Assembly: GCA_020746105.1 (NCBI GenBank)
Contig: CM036617.1
Location: forward strand, 37,725,898-37,789,897
DNA length: 64,000 nt
Source: Trogon surrucura
Lineage: Eukaryota; Chordata; Aves; Trogoniformes; Trogonidae
Reading direction: 5' to 3'
The position numbers and the translations under genes were made by a program. How positions within the stretch are numbered: position 1 is the first letter of the stretch; the number at the start of each line of letters is the position of its first letter. Below are positions 1 to 13,871 of the stretch, piece after piece. A model generated the notes under the pieces. That model saw only the letters and a list, made by a program, of their open reading frames with translations, searched no databases and was not told the origin of the DNA.

Positions 1-2609
1 CGCATTTACAATCATATAGCACTCAAAGTGGAAGGAGTTAATTCTGAGACCCTCAACTCACCAAGATTTCCAGTAAATGCCTTCCTCTGGTATATAAGAT
101 TCTTTTCTATACCTGGGCCATCTCATTTCTGCTTTGTATTGTTTCTCGTCTGTCCCCAAACATATCTCTGTAGTAATGTTGCAAATATTATCATATAGTT
201 TAGTACCATAGAAGTTATATTTAAAAAAAAAGTTGTATTTTGGTCACTAAAAACACAGGGATAAATTCTATAATAGCTTAGATCTGAAGAAAAAAGCTAT
301 ATCTTCTGTTTCCTTAGACTCCTTACAAAGAACACTGCCAGATGAATCACACGAATAGTTAAAGGCAGTGAGGGAAAAAAAAAAAAAGAAAAAAAAAGAG
401 AAAAAAATCTGATCTGCGATATTCAGATATGAAAACTTAGCATTTAGTTCAGAGCATATTTTTATGCTACTTAGCATCTAATGAATTACTACATTTATTA
501 TAATTTTATATATCTTAGAACATCCTTCCATGTGAATCATAAATAGATAAAAAATCCACCCAATATTTTACATTAGACTACTGACTTCATATTTCATTTT
601 ATGAGACATACAAAGCTAATGGTGGCCTAATATAAGGATTTTTGTTGAGTACTCTGTTATGCAGTTTAGTTAAAATTTTGTGTGTTAAATTCACATCCAC
701 TACCTGATAACGTTTTCAAGATTTTTTTTCTCCCTCTCTAGGAAAGAATGCATGCAGGATAATGTAACATGTGCATATTAGAAGAAACAGAGCTCATATA
801 GACATTTGAAAGAAGACAGGTACTTTCAGTAATGAGCCAGTTGTCTGCGTGAAAATCCTAATACATTACAACAAAGAAAACAACTGAAACACACTTAACT
901 TAATCATAAAAGTAAAGGGACCCAATGTTTCCAAACACACAAAAAAAAATGTCGGAAGAACTTATTAGCTTTGATAAAACTATTTTTTTGAAGTTTTTTC
1001 CTTCACTGAAATATATTCTTCATCAAGAAACGAGTTTATATTGTGTTGAATATCTTGGTTTAAAGACCTTTCTGTTTGATTTCGAGGAGCTCTTGCCAAC
1101 CTGTATAACTAGGTACCATAACTAAAGTATCAGGTTTCAAAAAAAAAATCCCAAACATGTCTGGTTTTTATATATATTCTATGCTTATATATGTATGTAA
1201 TTATACATTTATTTTTAATTCTGCATTGAGGCAGAGAAGAAGTTATGTATATTTTACTGAATGAAGATAACCTTTTTTTTTTTTTTTGTCAGTGAGTAGT
1301 AGAAAGGAAGAAAGAAGCTGCTGAGAAGAAATTTAGATAATTCTTCAGACAATCAAAAAATCCTTCATTGTAGTAACTCAGAAAATTCCTTATTATATTT
1401 TATGGTCAGGAAAATACAAATCTGTGAATGTTTCATTTTGCTTTTTTTTTTTTTTTGCTTTCATTATGACTTATTTAGAAATCAAAAATGCACATGAAAT
1501 AAAAAACAATGATGAGTATTGCAAAAACAAAGGTACAAGTATGGCTGCAGATTAATGCCCTTTGCAAAGCAGACAGACATTTCTCTCATCAAATGAAAAC
1601 TGTGAAATGGAGGGCGATTTTAAAAACTCAGGAAAAGAAAAAAAAACATGCAATGATTCTTTTACTAGTTAAAATAAGGATAGTGCTCTCTCAGGTAAAC
1701 CTGGTCAGTCCCTACAAAATCGTTACAAATAGTTCAGAAGCATTTTCAGTGTGTAAAATTTGCCATAATCTTAATGTACCGTTTAAAAGGTTGTTCTTGG
1801 TTTAAGAAGAAAAGAAAAGTTGATGAATGTATTTTTAAAATAATTAAACCATGATAGAGAGGGGAAAAAACCAAAACACAGTTTGCATATGAATTCTCAG
1901 AGACCCTGCACTTATTTTAGCCGGACTTACAGGTCCAGACAAAGATAGTTTTTATAATTATTTCTCAAGAAAGAGTATAATGAGATCAGCCAAAAAGTTA
2001 ATACTCACATAAAAGAGAAAGGAAAAAAAAAAAAAAGAAAAGAAAAATATGTCCAATAAAATCATTAGATACATTAATAAACAGAAAAGCTTTAAACACA
2101 CTAATATAACTGAATAATTCATCTAACTGGATTTCTGAGTTAAACCGAAGAACATTGCCAGAAGCTTTCATGCACACACCTGAATATTTGCAGGAAGATC
2201 AGATAATACACAGCAAATAAGGTATTAGAGAAGAAAAACCATAGAAAACATAAAACTGTTGTCTTTACCAAAGTAAGCATGGACAAAAAAAAAAAAAAAA
2301 AAAAAAAGATGAAGGACTTGGGGACAAAAACTTGCTCATAATTGTCTTAATAAGATTGTATACCAGAAATAAAAACTGTAACTGAACAACACTGCATCTT
2401 CTTGTGATCACTAAACTGTATTATTCTAAGTTGTCCAATTTCAAACTAAAAGCTGTCACATTTCACACTTTTGGTAACTCAACTTTGGTATTCCAGAAAA
2501 AGCTGGAAGAGCGAGCTTGGATTCATGTTACCAGTCACTGTGAACTTAAGTTTAAATTTTTTGGTCCATCTAAGTCTTCTCCAGTGCATATCCGGAGGTT
2601 ATCAAGTAT
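1..2609. other. AT-rich non-coding sequence, no gene seen
   Basis: I see no exon, RNA gene or recognisable element here. Short open frames at 925-1125 and 1509-1805 have no family features. There are several A/T homopolymers, the longest a run of 23 A at 2285-2307. These may be old retroelement tails, but no body is recognisable next to them. Confidence 0.6.
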
Positions 2610-2845
2610 AACTCTGCATTCAAGGCTGGGTTCACTTAGACCTGATTGCTCGGTTTGTGCTCCAGTCTGAACACCTCGAAAGAAGGAGATTTCTCTGCCT
2701 CTCTGAGTAACCTGGGATTCCCTTGGTCTGTCTTGGGTCCATTGTGTTTCCCCCTATCTTTTTGTACCTCTGAGTAGATTCTGACTCTGTCTTCCCTGAT
2801 GAGGTAGATGAATATGGCAAAGTGCTTCCCAGAGATGCCAAGTAG
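2610..2845 (-). mobile_element. Old CR1 LINE fragment (3' part of ORF2)
   Basis: Read on the minus strand, the block contains a decayed version of the CR1 ORF2 C-terminal coding region: a match to the 'gacagagtcaga..ctactcagaggt' segment, then after a gap the 'gaatctcc..cttcgaggtgttca' segment. The central part and the typical 3' tail are missing or unrecognisable. The short frame at 2632-2841 is not a coherent protein. The assignment rests on remembered avian CR1 sequence and is only moderately secure. Confidence 0.5.
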
Positions 2846-5058
2846 CTTTAATTAGACAGACAAAATCACCTGAATCTATCCTAAAAATGTAAAGCTGTTA
2901 TGAATCAAGACTGTGTAAGATATGTGTATCACTGACTGTGTGTGGACACATACTGCATATAATGATAGAAAAGAAGCTTCTGTGTGGTAGTAACACCGTA
3001 CGGCAACACTTATAAGTAAAGTACATGATAATTTATAAGCAGAAAGAGATCTGGATTGCACAATTCCTCACCATCTCTGGAACAAAATAAGAATGTCTTC
3101 TTTCAATAAAATTGAGAAAGCTACCTCATTATGCAGACTACTCCTCAGGCTCATGACAGTTAGGTGATTTTTCAGACATGATCACTGCAAAGAAGCATTT
3201 CACTGGACATGGCTTGTGAAATGAGTTATAAGTTGTACACGATAAATTCCAGGTTACTTATACCAAGTTGGTCAAACTTATCAAGCCAAAGTTCAGTTAT
3301 GTTCCATCACCATCTGCCACCCCAAGCAAACAGAAAAAACTGAAGAACCAGGATAAGTTACTAAGATTTAATTAAAGATGCAAAAAACCAGAAAATACGA
3401 TATGACAAAGAACTCTTAAATCAATCTCGCAGAGTATGTTAGTAGGAGTATGTTACAATGCCTGATGTCAAGAGAGAGTTGTCTTAACGTTACCAGATGT
3501 GTCAGGTTTAGAAGGAGAGAAAGCAACTGTGCAAAGGCCAGAGACTGGGCAAAGGTTCAGTGGTAAAAGATTGATCAGGTCTTCCCTCTCCCAGATTACT
3601 TCTTTATACCTGTTTCTTTCTGTGTTGACCAGATAAATCTCTATCTCATAGTGGAACACTACTTAGACTTCCATTTAATTTTTGCCCCAATTAGGTCTTA
3701 CCTAATAAACAATAGAACTGTTAAGGTAGGGAAATTTCTGCTTAGACACTTTCTGCTGAGACACAACCACCAAGAGAGTCATGTAACAGGCTGACAAATG
3801 ACGAACCTTCATAGGAGACCAAACTACAAGACAGACTCTTGACATAATTCTAAGCAACAGAACTCACAGAAGAAAAGAATCTCAACTACATGCTACCTAG
3901 TTTTTGTGTTGTTTTCTTTTATAGATGCAATAATAAATACCTTCCTGACAGGGGCATTATAGTATGATTATAGGGTCATGTGTACTACTTTAGAGAATTA
4001 CACTTCCAGCTGATAGTTTGCTGGGAGAGAAGATTATATTGACAAAAATGTCAAAGCACTTCAGTGCTTTGAATCCTTCCTTCTACATCTTTGACCAAAA
4101 AAATATAAAAATACAAACAACCAACACACAAGGGGAGATAAAATGTAATTGTTAAACAACATAAGATACAAGCATAAGAATAAAGTAGTGAATATTGTCA
4201 GCTGACAGTATAGTCTGAATTAGTACAAAATTACTGATACTTTAGGAGTAACAAATGTTAATGGATGATGACCTTCAATTGTTATGTCTAAATTAGCTGA
4301 TACAAGAGGAGGGGAAGGAATGCAAATGTGAAACACCTAGAAAAATATAATATGATAACACAATGCAGCATAATGAGGGTGTCTAATTTCTAGGTCTCCA
4401 TAATATTTATAAATCTTTATACCCATTTACCTAAAACCAGACATAATAACTTCTTCTTATTGTCATTAGACAATGAGAAAAAAAGTAATGTAATGTATTT
4501 TATTTCTCATGCAATCTTGAACAAAGCTACTTAAAATGGCTGCTAAGAAAGTAAAATGAGTCAAATGGTTTCCATAGATTAGTAACTATCTGGCAAAAAA
4601 CTGTATAAAGTCCATTTTTTTCTTTGTCAATAGTCTCAGAGTGATGGGTTTTAATAAGCCCTTTATTTGTACTCCTCTCATGGTAATAAGAAAAATGTTC
4701 AGAAAGAGAATTGCATATTTTGACGATGACACACAACCCTTTATTTTAATCAAGACTTGAGTTCTTTGAATAATTTTATAAGGGAATACGTTGTTGGTTA
4801 TTATGAATCAAAGTCTGTTGGAGATGATTGTTTGGACCCGAGAGTCAGTGTAAAACCTTATTCTGGAATCTTATTGTGAAGAACTCAGAAAACGCATAAA
4901 AATATTGCACACTTAAAAATAATTATTAAAAAAAAAAAGGTATGCAAATTGAATTGGAAGGACAGGCATTATATTCTTCTATCATGTACATATGCTCACC
5001 CAGTGTTTCACAATCTGCCACTACATAACTAGAATCATCCAAACCTTACAGCATGCTA
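2846..5058. other. Unique AT-rich non-coding sequence
   Basis: No gene, RNA or clear repeat is visible. The 63-codon frame at 3468-3659 shows no domain or composition that supports coding. Confidence 0.6.
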
Positions 5059-5240
5059 ATAGAATTATAGAATGGCCTAGGCTGGAAGGGACCTTAGAGA
5101 TCGTTTAATACAACCTCCCTGTCTTGAGCAGGGATGCCTCTCAACTAGATCAGGCAACACATGGGAACCCAATGGGGATTGAACGCATGACCTTGGTGTT
5201 ATCAGAACCATGCTCTAACTGAGTGAGCTAACCAGCCCCC
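5059..5240 (-). mobile_element. tRNA-Ile-derived SINE with CR1 3' tail (TguSINE1-like), copy A
   Basis: Minus strand, read 5' to 3' from 5240. About 70 nt resemble tRNA-Ile, with GGTTAGCTCA (A-box region), TTAGAGCATGG, an anticodon loop CTGATAA, AACACCAAGGTCATGC and a B-box-like GCGTTCAATCC. There follows about 110 nt matching the CR1 3' end: CCTGATCTAGTTGAGAGG, an imperfect CCCTG/CAGGG hairpin, then CTAAGGTCCCTTCCAGCC and ATTCTAT repeats. The same head-body-tail order recurs in copy B near 28 kb, so this is a family and not a chance junction. A tRNA-Ile-derived, CR1-tailed SINE (TguSINE1) is known from zebra finch; that name is my family assignment. The tRNA head would supply a Pol III promoter and the tail recruitment of CR1 reverse transcriptase. 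This copy is decayed and no target-site duplication is obvious. Confidence 0.85.
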
Positions 5241-6485
5241 TAATACTTCTTCCTCAGCACCAAAATATTTGAAAGTTTCAAAAAAACTTGTCTTGAAGAG
5301 GTGAACTGAAGAAAACACCATCTTCTTTCCAGGGAGTAGAATTTGATCTGGAGTATGTTGAAGATAACCAGGACAGTCTAACCCTGACACTGGTGTTGAT
5401 GGTATAAGGAGATCTAAGGCTACATTTTCATTAGCAATCTAGAACACAAAGTTATTTTACTTGTACATTTGTTTTGCATCCACCTTGAAGTATAGAAATG
5501 TGGCACCAAGGTAGCAGTACAAATTAGGAAGCCATCAAGACCACCCTCCTTCCAGTGGGGGTGACAGGTCCTCCAGGCTTCCGCTCATGCATAGGGTTCT
5601 GTTACCTGTAGCAGTGGGTTTGAACTTCACTGACAGTAAAGAGACAAAGCAGACATACAGTTCTAAAATCACAACAAATGACTTGTAATCAAATCCTTTT
5701 CTATCCCCTGTTGCATTATTCCATTAAGCAATGCACAAACACTCTACCTAGATAAATAAAACTGGATAATATTATTAATATCTATAACGAACAAGTTTGT
5801 ACGGTAAGGCTTGACACACTGCATCATCCAAGTCCATTATTCAAGGATATCAAGGCCATATTTCAGCACCAGAGGGCTTTATATTTCTATCTTGTGTACA
5901 CTCTTTATTATTTTATTAATGAAGTATAATTAGCTGAGCCTTTGGAACACAAAGATTGTTGAGCGTTCAAAAAAAATATCATGGGGACAGAGCACGACTG
6001 CAAGAAAATGAGTTCTAGGACCACGGAAAACTATATGAATTATAGAAGAAAAGTATTTCATTGCAGTTATTAACATGTGAGAACAATGAGCTGGCTGCCA
6101 GAAATGTAGTAAACCATCAAAATTTTGTATATGAAAAAGCAACAAAATTCTGTATAAAAATAAATATTTTATGATGTTTAAAGCCCTTTGTTTATGACTG
6201 GAAATATGCAGGTGTTAAGTTTTGAAATCGTGTTACTACTGTTTAAGAAAAGCTTTAGAAGCCTTAGATAGTCTGGGCTGTTGCAGAGATAATTGAGTGT
6301 CTGCCGTGTACACTAAAGATCAGTCCCTGTGACAGGCTCAAAGTTAAAAACAACACATATACTCCATCTGCACAAATCTCCATCAAGAAATCTCGCTAAG
6401 TTTGTAGTGAGATTTTGATTTAGATATAATGTCACTGGATAGCCCCTTGCTCAAGACAGATCTTTAAAACTAAATTTTTAAGAAT
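5241..6485. other. Unique AT-rich non-coding sequence
   Basis: No coding or repeat feature can be supported. A slightly GC-richer stretch near 5540-5620 is unassigned. Confidence 0.55.
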
Positions 6486-6885
6486 CCCATCCCACTTCAG
6501 GAAGAAAAGGTTTATGATCTTTGGAAGAAAGAGAAGTCAACTCAGGAGGACTACAACCTTGTCATGAGGTTGTGCAGGGAGAAAATTAGAAGGGTCAGAG
6601 TCCAACTAGAATTTAATTTGACTACTGTCATAAAAGACTATAAAAATGTTCTTATAAATGTATTAAAAACAAAAGGAGGGCTAAGGAGAATTTCCATCCT
6701 TTTCTGGATGCGGGGAGAAACATGGCGACAAAGGATGAGGAAAAGACTGATGTACTTAATGCCTACTTTGCCTCTGTCTTTAACATTAAGATAAGTTGTT
6801 GCCCAGGTACCCAGCACCATGAACCAGAAGATGGAACAAATTAGCAGTCAGAATGAAGCTGTCCTTATAAAATCCAAAGACTGAG
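6486..6885 (+). mobile_element. CR1 LINE internal fragment (ORF2, endonuclease-RT linker)
   Basis: The plus strand encodes, with frame breaks, the segment that links the endonuclease and reverse-transcriptase domains of CR1 ORF2. The signature RLCREKIRR is visible at about 6567-6593, followed by matches to the LELNL..VKD, 'KRRAKENLHPLLDAGG' and 'TKDEEKAEVLNAFFASVFN' blocks. Coding frames are broken and shifted relative to one another. Both the RT core and the 3' tail are absent, so this internal piece is either a remnant or was cut by later deletion. Confidence 0.75.
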
Positions 6886-9800
6886 GACAGTAAAACCAAA
6901 ATTATAATAACAGGAAAAAGACCACAAACAAACAAAAACAAAAAAAAAGCCCATCAAAAACCAACAACATCAAAAAGAATATCTGAAAATTGAAGAAAAA
7001 ATATTATTGCTCGGAGCACATATTTTCCCTTAATTGGCAACGGATTTCCAAACTGCATGTGTTTGCTATCTATGCAAGTAGATGTAAAGTAAAATTCCTA
7101 TGCTCACAAAAATTTATCTTTGTGTTATGCAATTAGTATATTCTTAGTTATTTCATTTGCCTAAGGCAACCAAATATGTTCCGTAAGGAAAATTCTTATG
7201 AAGCATGTATGGGTGTAGTGCAGCACATCACGTTTAGTTGTCATGAAATAATGGCATCCCATATATTTTTATTTACATTTGTGTATGGAATAGCTGTATA
7301 GCCTAATGCAAAGTTTTATTTTTATCCCAAAGTATAAAACAACAGTTCTCAGAACTCTTAAGATTTTGGATTAGTTGTGTATTTTTTCCTTCCTTGGTAT
7401 GTATTCTGAAATATATTGTGCATGATTTGTATCAAAACCTTGGGTTTTATATTGATTTTATTTAAGGATTATGGTTCATCCAACTTCAAAGTTGTTATCT
7501 TCAGTCTCTAAAATTTCTGAAATACCTTGCCAAGTTTTTTGGGGAAAAAAAAAAAAAAAGCAGCATAATCCCAGATCATACACAGTCTCATGTGTGCTAC
7601 TCTACAAGGAACTTAGATGCTTGCAGAATGCTGGTTATTTAACCAAGTCTCAGAACAAACATTTCTAAAAGTAATAATGACTTATAATAAAGCAATGTGT
7701 TGAATAAAAAAGCAATTTTTTGTTGTTGTTTTGTTCAATTTTTATCTTTCCTTGCCTTTCTCTTTTCTCCTGAAATAAAAAAACTTCTAGGCTTGGACAT
7801 TTTATTTTCTTATTTAAACAGATGGCTAATAAAAGCCTATGCAACTCAAACATCTCACCTAACCATTAATCTTCATTTCAGAGCAACTGCTCTGCACATT
7901 AGTTGACACAATTCTATAGGGACTTTGTGAAAGAAAATACCAGATACATCCTGTCTTTTAATTTATAAATTTACCTTTATTTTATCCTATTGCAGCTTTA
8001 CTTTTAAAGTAGAAAAGAAAAGGCTAGGAAGGAGTGGCAACAGGCAGGCAGTAGAGGAAGAGCAGCTGGAGCTAAAGTGAAAAATCCGATTGTACTAACA
8101 CCGATTATGACTTTTAATTTGTCATGATATATCCAAACCATTTTTTGTCTTTATTTTCATTACAGTGAAGTCCCTGGTAAGAAAGAATGTTATCTACAAA
8201 TTCTGCTAAATCTTTGGAATTTTGGAAATTATAATGACAAGAACAAAAAAACTTTATGACATCTATTTCTACACTATACATATGTGTTTTGAAATTAAAA
8301 CATGTAAGTATGACATTTAGATAAGACAGTAATAAATTAAGCTTAGTAGTGCTGGGAGTCAGATTAAAAAGGAAGTGTTTATAAGAAAAGTCTGTAACTA
8401 AAATCTGAGGAAATTAATACCCTTCACTTGCCTGAAAAAGAAAAAAAGCCAAAACAAAAGCATATTTCACATATCCTTGTTTTTTATTTTCTATACTGGA
8501 AAAAAAAAAAAAAAGGTTTGGGGAATTACAGACAGCATTTTCTGATTTTAGTTTTAATTTTTAGATCTCCAGTAGGACTCTCCTGTAAAGTATGACTTCG
8601 CAGATTATTTTGATTAAAGTCTTCTTTCATTATTACTTCACTATAACGTTAAGATTTTTTTTCCTCAAATAATTAATTTCTTTCTCTACAATAAATGGAA
8701 CATGGACTTCGGAGTTCATGTTTGTGCATCTTAGGCTCAGCACTCATTGACTAACAGATGACTAATTATGGCCTTTTTCACCTATTTCTTGCTGTGTAGG
8801 CTGTCTTAAAATACTAACGTATTCACAGAAACCCAAAATCTATTTAGCATCACACATTAGCAAATCGCAGAAGACTGACAGACTTTTTATCAACCCTGCA
8901 GGTATGTAGCTATATGAAAAAAAACAGCAAGATGAGGGCTATAGAAAAGACTTTCTGTATTTGGATAATCCAGAAATTCAAAGCCTGACTCTGAGATTAT
9001 TAAATGTTAATGCAAGAGAAGTGGATCTTCCAGCAGCTCAGCATTTCAGATCATGGTTGAAACAGGCTTTTGGCATTCATCAAAAAGTAAATGTGACACT
9101 CAGACTACAAAGATACACATGATTCAATTTCTGGTCCTGTTCGTACTGTTCTGAAAGAATAATAGGTTCACGTCTTTTGTTATAGATTTCCCAGAAGCAT
9201 CTCTTCAGCTGCTTTGCCACAGTCTGGGGCATAGAAGAAAGTATTCTGGCTGTCCCTTGATAATGTCATCCACAGGGATAATATTAAAGAAATCAAAGGG
9301 CTCTACTCACTTTGATCTGACCCAGGCCTAGAAAATGAAAACACAATCCAAAAATTATGTATTGCCAGGTTTTTATTTCTTCTTCTTCTTTTCTGGGATA
9401 GTTTCTTAGATATGCTTTTGCTTTAGAGAGTGAAAGAAGGCACTGATGAAGGTGGAATACTCAGTTTGATAGCAGATCTTTCAAAACTGGGAGAAGGAAA
9501 ACCAATCTTTGGAGTATCTGCATATTTCTACTAATAGCAGTCAGTTGGAGGAGGTTTTTTGGTTGTTTTTTATTATTTTTTCAAGGAATATAAGTTATTG
9601 TAGCTTCATTTCAGTTTGCTGACAAACATAGTAAAGAAAATTAATTCAAATAGTTATATTAATTAACAACTAGCTTTTTAAAACTTGAAAGATATCAGCT
9701 TGATGATCTCCAGAAAGCATTTTCAGTAGCAACCTATGAGTAGAAATACTGTCTTGTGCCATTGTATGTGTTGGAAAACTTAAGTATTAACATATTACAG

Positions 9801-11863
9801 TTTCAAAAAATATAAATTTATTACCAAAGCAAAATATTAGTCCTAACAGGGTGCTTAATACCAAATTCACTATGCAAATTTCTCAAATAGTATTTGTATG
9901 TTTATGGAGGTGTGATGTTAAGAAATGAGCAGTTTGTTATCCCATTAAGTGCTATTCAGAATGCAAAGTGGTTTTAATACACTCCTCTGATCCCTGTTTC
10001 TAGATTTATGCTCCCATCCATGACTTGAATTTGGAGTGATTTGTATCCCACAGTCTGCAGATTTAAATGCAATACATTTGCAAAATTGCTGTACTATGAC
10101 AAAACAGCTATCATAGATGGGTAAATTAATTCTCCCTGTTTCATTGATGTTGTTTTTATATCTGATGTGGAATTTAATTCTGACATAATACATGACTGCT
10201 TGTCTAAAAATCTACTTCTGTTAATATCATTGTATTGTTCTACATTACGAAGATGTGATTTAAGAAGAACACATTTGATTTTCATCACATTTTCCACTTC
10301 CTTCTGAAATTAAACTTAAAAAATCAATAAGGAAATAGCCTGAGTAAAGATGAATCCTATGCATTTTGTTAACCTAATTATTTTTGTTTAATTATGCAAG
10401 TTTCTTGCATACACATTCTTATCCATGTAATCTTTCAAGTTATCAAGGGACTGAACTAGCGTTTCTTGGAGTAAGATGGATGTCTACCATTGCTGTAAAA
10501 CTATGGAGGCATTTAACAGATCAACCATTGTGTGGGTAAGAATAAGCAGATCCTCTCTGTTTGCAAGATTGATGAGTAAAAAAAGAATTAATTTACTCTG
10601 AATGGCTGTCCCTCAGTACAGTCTAAATAGTTAACTTGATCACTTAAATAAGTAATGGTCAATTATATTAGTTTGTTTATGGGTGTTCATGAGAAACAAA
10701 AACAAGACTGCAAGACCAACTTTGTGCTGGCTGCTTCCTGCTGGGAGAGTCTAACACCCCAAACTGAAGAGAGTAAGCATTCCTTAACTGACTTTGTTTT
10801 TTTTTCCTTTTGAGCTAAGCTATGGATCCTTTCTAAAATTACTTACTAATAAGAACAATGAAACTAAAATATGTATTTTATATGTGGATGTATATAATAT
10901 TATAAAAATATCACTGAAGAAAAAGCTTATAGGGGTAATTTTCTTGTTCTATAACTGCACAATAAATATATATCCTTCCATTTCTGAAAGCTACTATGTC
11001 CTATCCCAATCCTGGAAAAAGAGTTTGAGGTACAAGCTGAGGCTAATTCTTATATGTACTCAGTGGTATCAGCAGGCTATTTGTTAATTTACAAAACAAT
11101 AAAACCATGAGCTATTTAGATATTTGGAAGATATATGTGTGAGTCAGCAAATTTTAGGGAAATTAAAATGTTCTCTGATAGACCACATACAGTTTTAGGA
11201 GTTTGCATTATAAGAATTTCATCTTCAAATAGGATGCTTTCGATAACCAGGATTAGGTTTATAGATGTAGTCCAGAAAAATATTTGCTGTTGAGGGATAT
11301 TGGTTTTTTTGTTCTTTGGTTCTTTCTAGCAAAACAAACTTCTGGTCCTGGTTGGAGCAGTTATTACTTAAAAAAGCAATATAAACCAAACATTTTAAGG
11401 CATGGCCCTTTTGAATTGTATCTGAAGATACAGACAATGATAATAAACAAATGCAACCCCTTAGTAAATATTATATCCTGAAAATGAAACAATTTTTTTT
11501 GCAATCAATAGTAGTAGATACTTCAGTAGTTATTTGCATCAGCCATCTTCTTCCAGAATTATAGGTATTTCATTGGGGGTTTTTTTTGGTCCATTGATTT
11601 AAGCAGTCTTTCTTTCCTACTCACTTGTATGCATGTACATTTAACCATTCATTTAAATCACCACTTCTGTGGACAGATTTGCTGGCCCACAGCTTACTGT
11701 ATAGTTTCCTAATTCTGGCTCCCCTAGAGGGTGAGCACAGTTGTCACAAAAATCACATGAACCTGAGCTTACAACACAGTTGATAAATCTGCTAGCAACT
11801 GGAGACAGACTGTTTTAGACTGATATACTATATCTACATCTCTTGAAATTTGCATGTGAAAAG
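6886..11863. other. Unique AT-rich non-coding sequence
   Basis: About 5 kb with no exon, RNA gene or recognisable transposon. It contains short A or T tracts (for example near 7545-7560 and 8500-8515). Frames at 7471-7668, 9945-10297 and 10794-11087 are short, AT-driven and without motifs. Confidence 0.6.
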
Positions 11864-12085
11864 TAGAATCATAGAACCATGGTTTGTGTTGCAAGGCACC
11901 TTTAAAGTTCAAATAATACAATGCACATGAAATAAGCAGGGACATCTTTAACTAGATCGTGTTGCTGAGATGCATCTAAACTGACCTTGAATGTTTCCAG
12001 GGTTGGGGCTTCTATCACCTCTCTGGGTTACTTTGTTCCAGGGCTTCACCACCCTTATCATAAAAAACAATCTTCATTAAGAAAT
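11864..12085 (-). mobile_element. Old CR1 LINE 3'-end fragment
   Basis: The plus-strand sequence opens with agaatcatagaaccatgg, the reversed CR1 tail, followed by aaggcacctttaaagttcaa. It continues into the C-terminal ORF2 region: tttaactagatcgtgttgctgag, then tccagggttggggcttctatcacctctctggg and gttccagggcttcaccaccctt. It ends about 220 bp in, so it is strongly 5'-truncated. Divergence is high, consistent with an old insertion. Confidence 0.85.
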
Positions 12086-13871
12086 CTACTACTACATGTA
12101 CAGTCAACAGATAAGTTGATAGGGCAACATGAGTTAGAAAGTGTTTGTTCATGAAAATTCCCTGAAAAAGTTTTGATTTGCATGATATACTTTCCCAACA
12201 CAGATCTGTAGTACACTTCCCTAACATTCATATGCTACGGATCATACAGACCACACCATAGACAATGTTGAAAAAGGGATTTAATTGAGGGTCTGGGATA
12301 AGAAGAAAGTATTTTTGATAAAATCTTGGAGTCAGGTCATGAATGACATTTCTGTGTGGAGTGGTTTTTGCTAATGGTTTGATTCTATTGCTGTTTCTCA
12401 TTTATTTTTTTTCTGTGACTTTTTAAAGTATTTGTGTGATTCAGTATTATCAATAAACTAGAGTCTGAGAAGAGCCTTCACAGAAGATGTGTGTAGCTCT
12501 AAATTGTTATGTATGATTAATAAAAGTATGATTGTGTATGAAGTGTGAAGTATATGAAGTACCATGGCCCAAAGTACACCCACAGGCTCTACATCTCTTT
12601 ACTGCCCTCTCAGGAAATTTTTCTAATCCTCATTTCAAAATACTCCCAATTTTGAAAATCTCTCTGAATGTTACTTAAAATTAATTTGAAGGACTTACAA
12701 AACTTTCAGCATTTAATCAGAGTGAAAGTTAAGAAAGGCTTTTGACTTTTCCGCTGATCCCACACCAAAGCATAGAAATTGTTTCAGAACATATTTTTCT
12801 CAAGTCTGAAGACTGCAGCTTCAAAATCACTGGCCTTTATGTTAGTTAATGTTTTTAGTTTGCTTGTGGACAAACACTCTCAGCATAAACACCATCACAA
12901 TTGGCAATCTTGATGACTATCTCAGCAGGACAGACAGAGAGTTAATGGACATGAAAGCAGAAACGGTTCAAGTTGAGATGCACAGTTCTACTCTGATGGT
13001 AGAACACTTCTGTTTTTTCAAAGTGCTACAGATGGAAACTTTTATTAGCATTACAGAGAAGAGCTTGTCTCTTGGTTTTCTCTTAACTGGGGAAAATAAG
13101 TGATTGCAGGGAAAGGAAATGAGCTTTCTGGCTACAGTTTTTCTGTGGTAAATGACATACTACTAATGTAATTCCTAAACCCTAAAGTCTTTTGGAATGA
13201 TAGCCTATGGCATACAATATGATAGATTTGGAAAATAAGATGTGATGTTAACTCATTTTATATACCACAAATCACACACAGTCAGAAGCCAAAAGTAGGC
13301 ATAAAATGTAGCATAAACAAGCGAAAAAGGACATTTTAGAAAGAAGTAATCTGTTGTAGTTTTCTGTGTCACAGTAGGTCTGAACATAAACCTTCTATAT
13401 ACAACCCAGAAGCTTTAAGCAGAAAAGCTTAATGTGTGTGGGGGGCAGCTGAAGGCAAAACATATAGTGCCTGAGGCAATCACTAGTATCTCTGAATCTT
13501 CTTAAATATTTCTGAACATGTTGTAATTCAAAAGTGCGTTATGAAAACTTATATGAACTTCATTTCAGTTAGAAGAGTAAAAGATGGTGTTACCTCTTTC
13601 CTGCATGATACTCAGAGTTGTATGTGTCACCCAATGGACACAGGAATTCTTCAAAGGAACCTCCAGTCTCAGACGAAATATCTGAAAAGTAAAAATTTTT
13701 ATCTCTGCTACTTCTACATGAGATGAGAGCTCAGAGCAAATTACCAAAAAAAGAATGCTCTCAACATTGTTTTTCTTCTTCACTGAGCACTCCCAAAATC
13801 AAGGAGCCAGTAAGTGGATGTGTGATTCTCTGTTCTGTAGTGCAACATAAGTCTGGTCACTGAATAACAGA
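12086..13871. other. Unique non-coding sequence
   Basis: No gene or repeat is recognised. Short frames at 12849-13103 and 13541-13783 lack supporting features. Confidence 0.55.

Noticed and set aside
5171..5240. Functional tRNA-Ile gene on the minus strand
   Set aside because: The tRNA-like part has mismatches in the stems and B box, and continues into CR1 tail sequence without a terminator. It is the head of a SINE.
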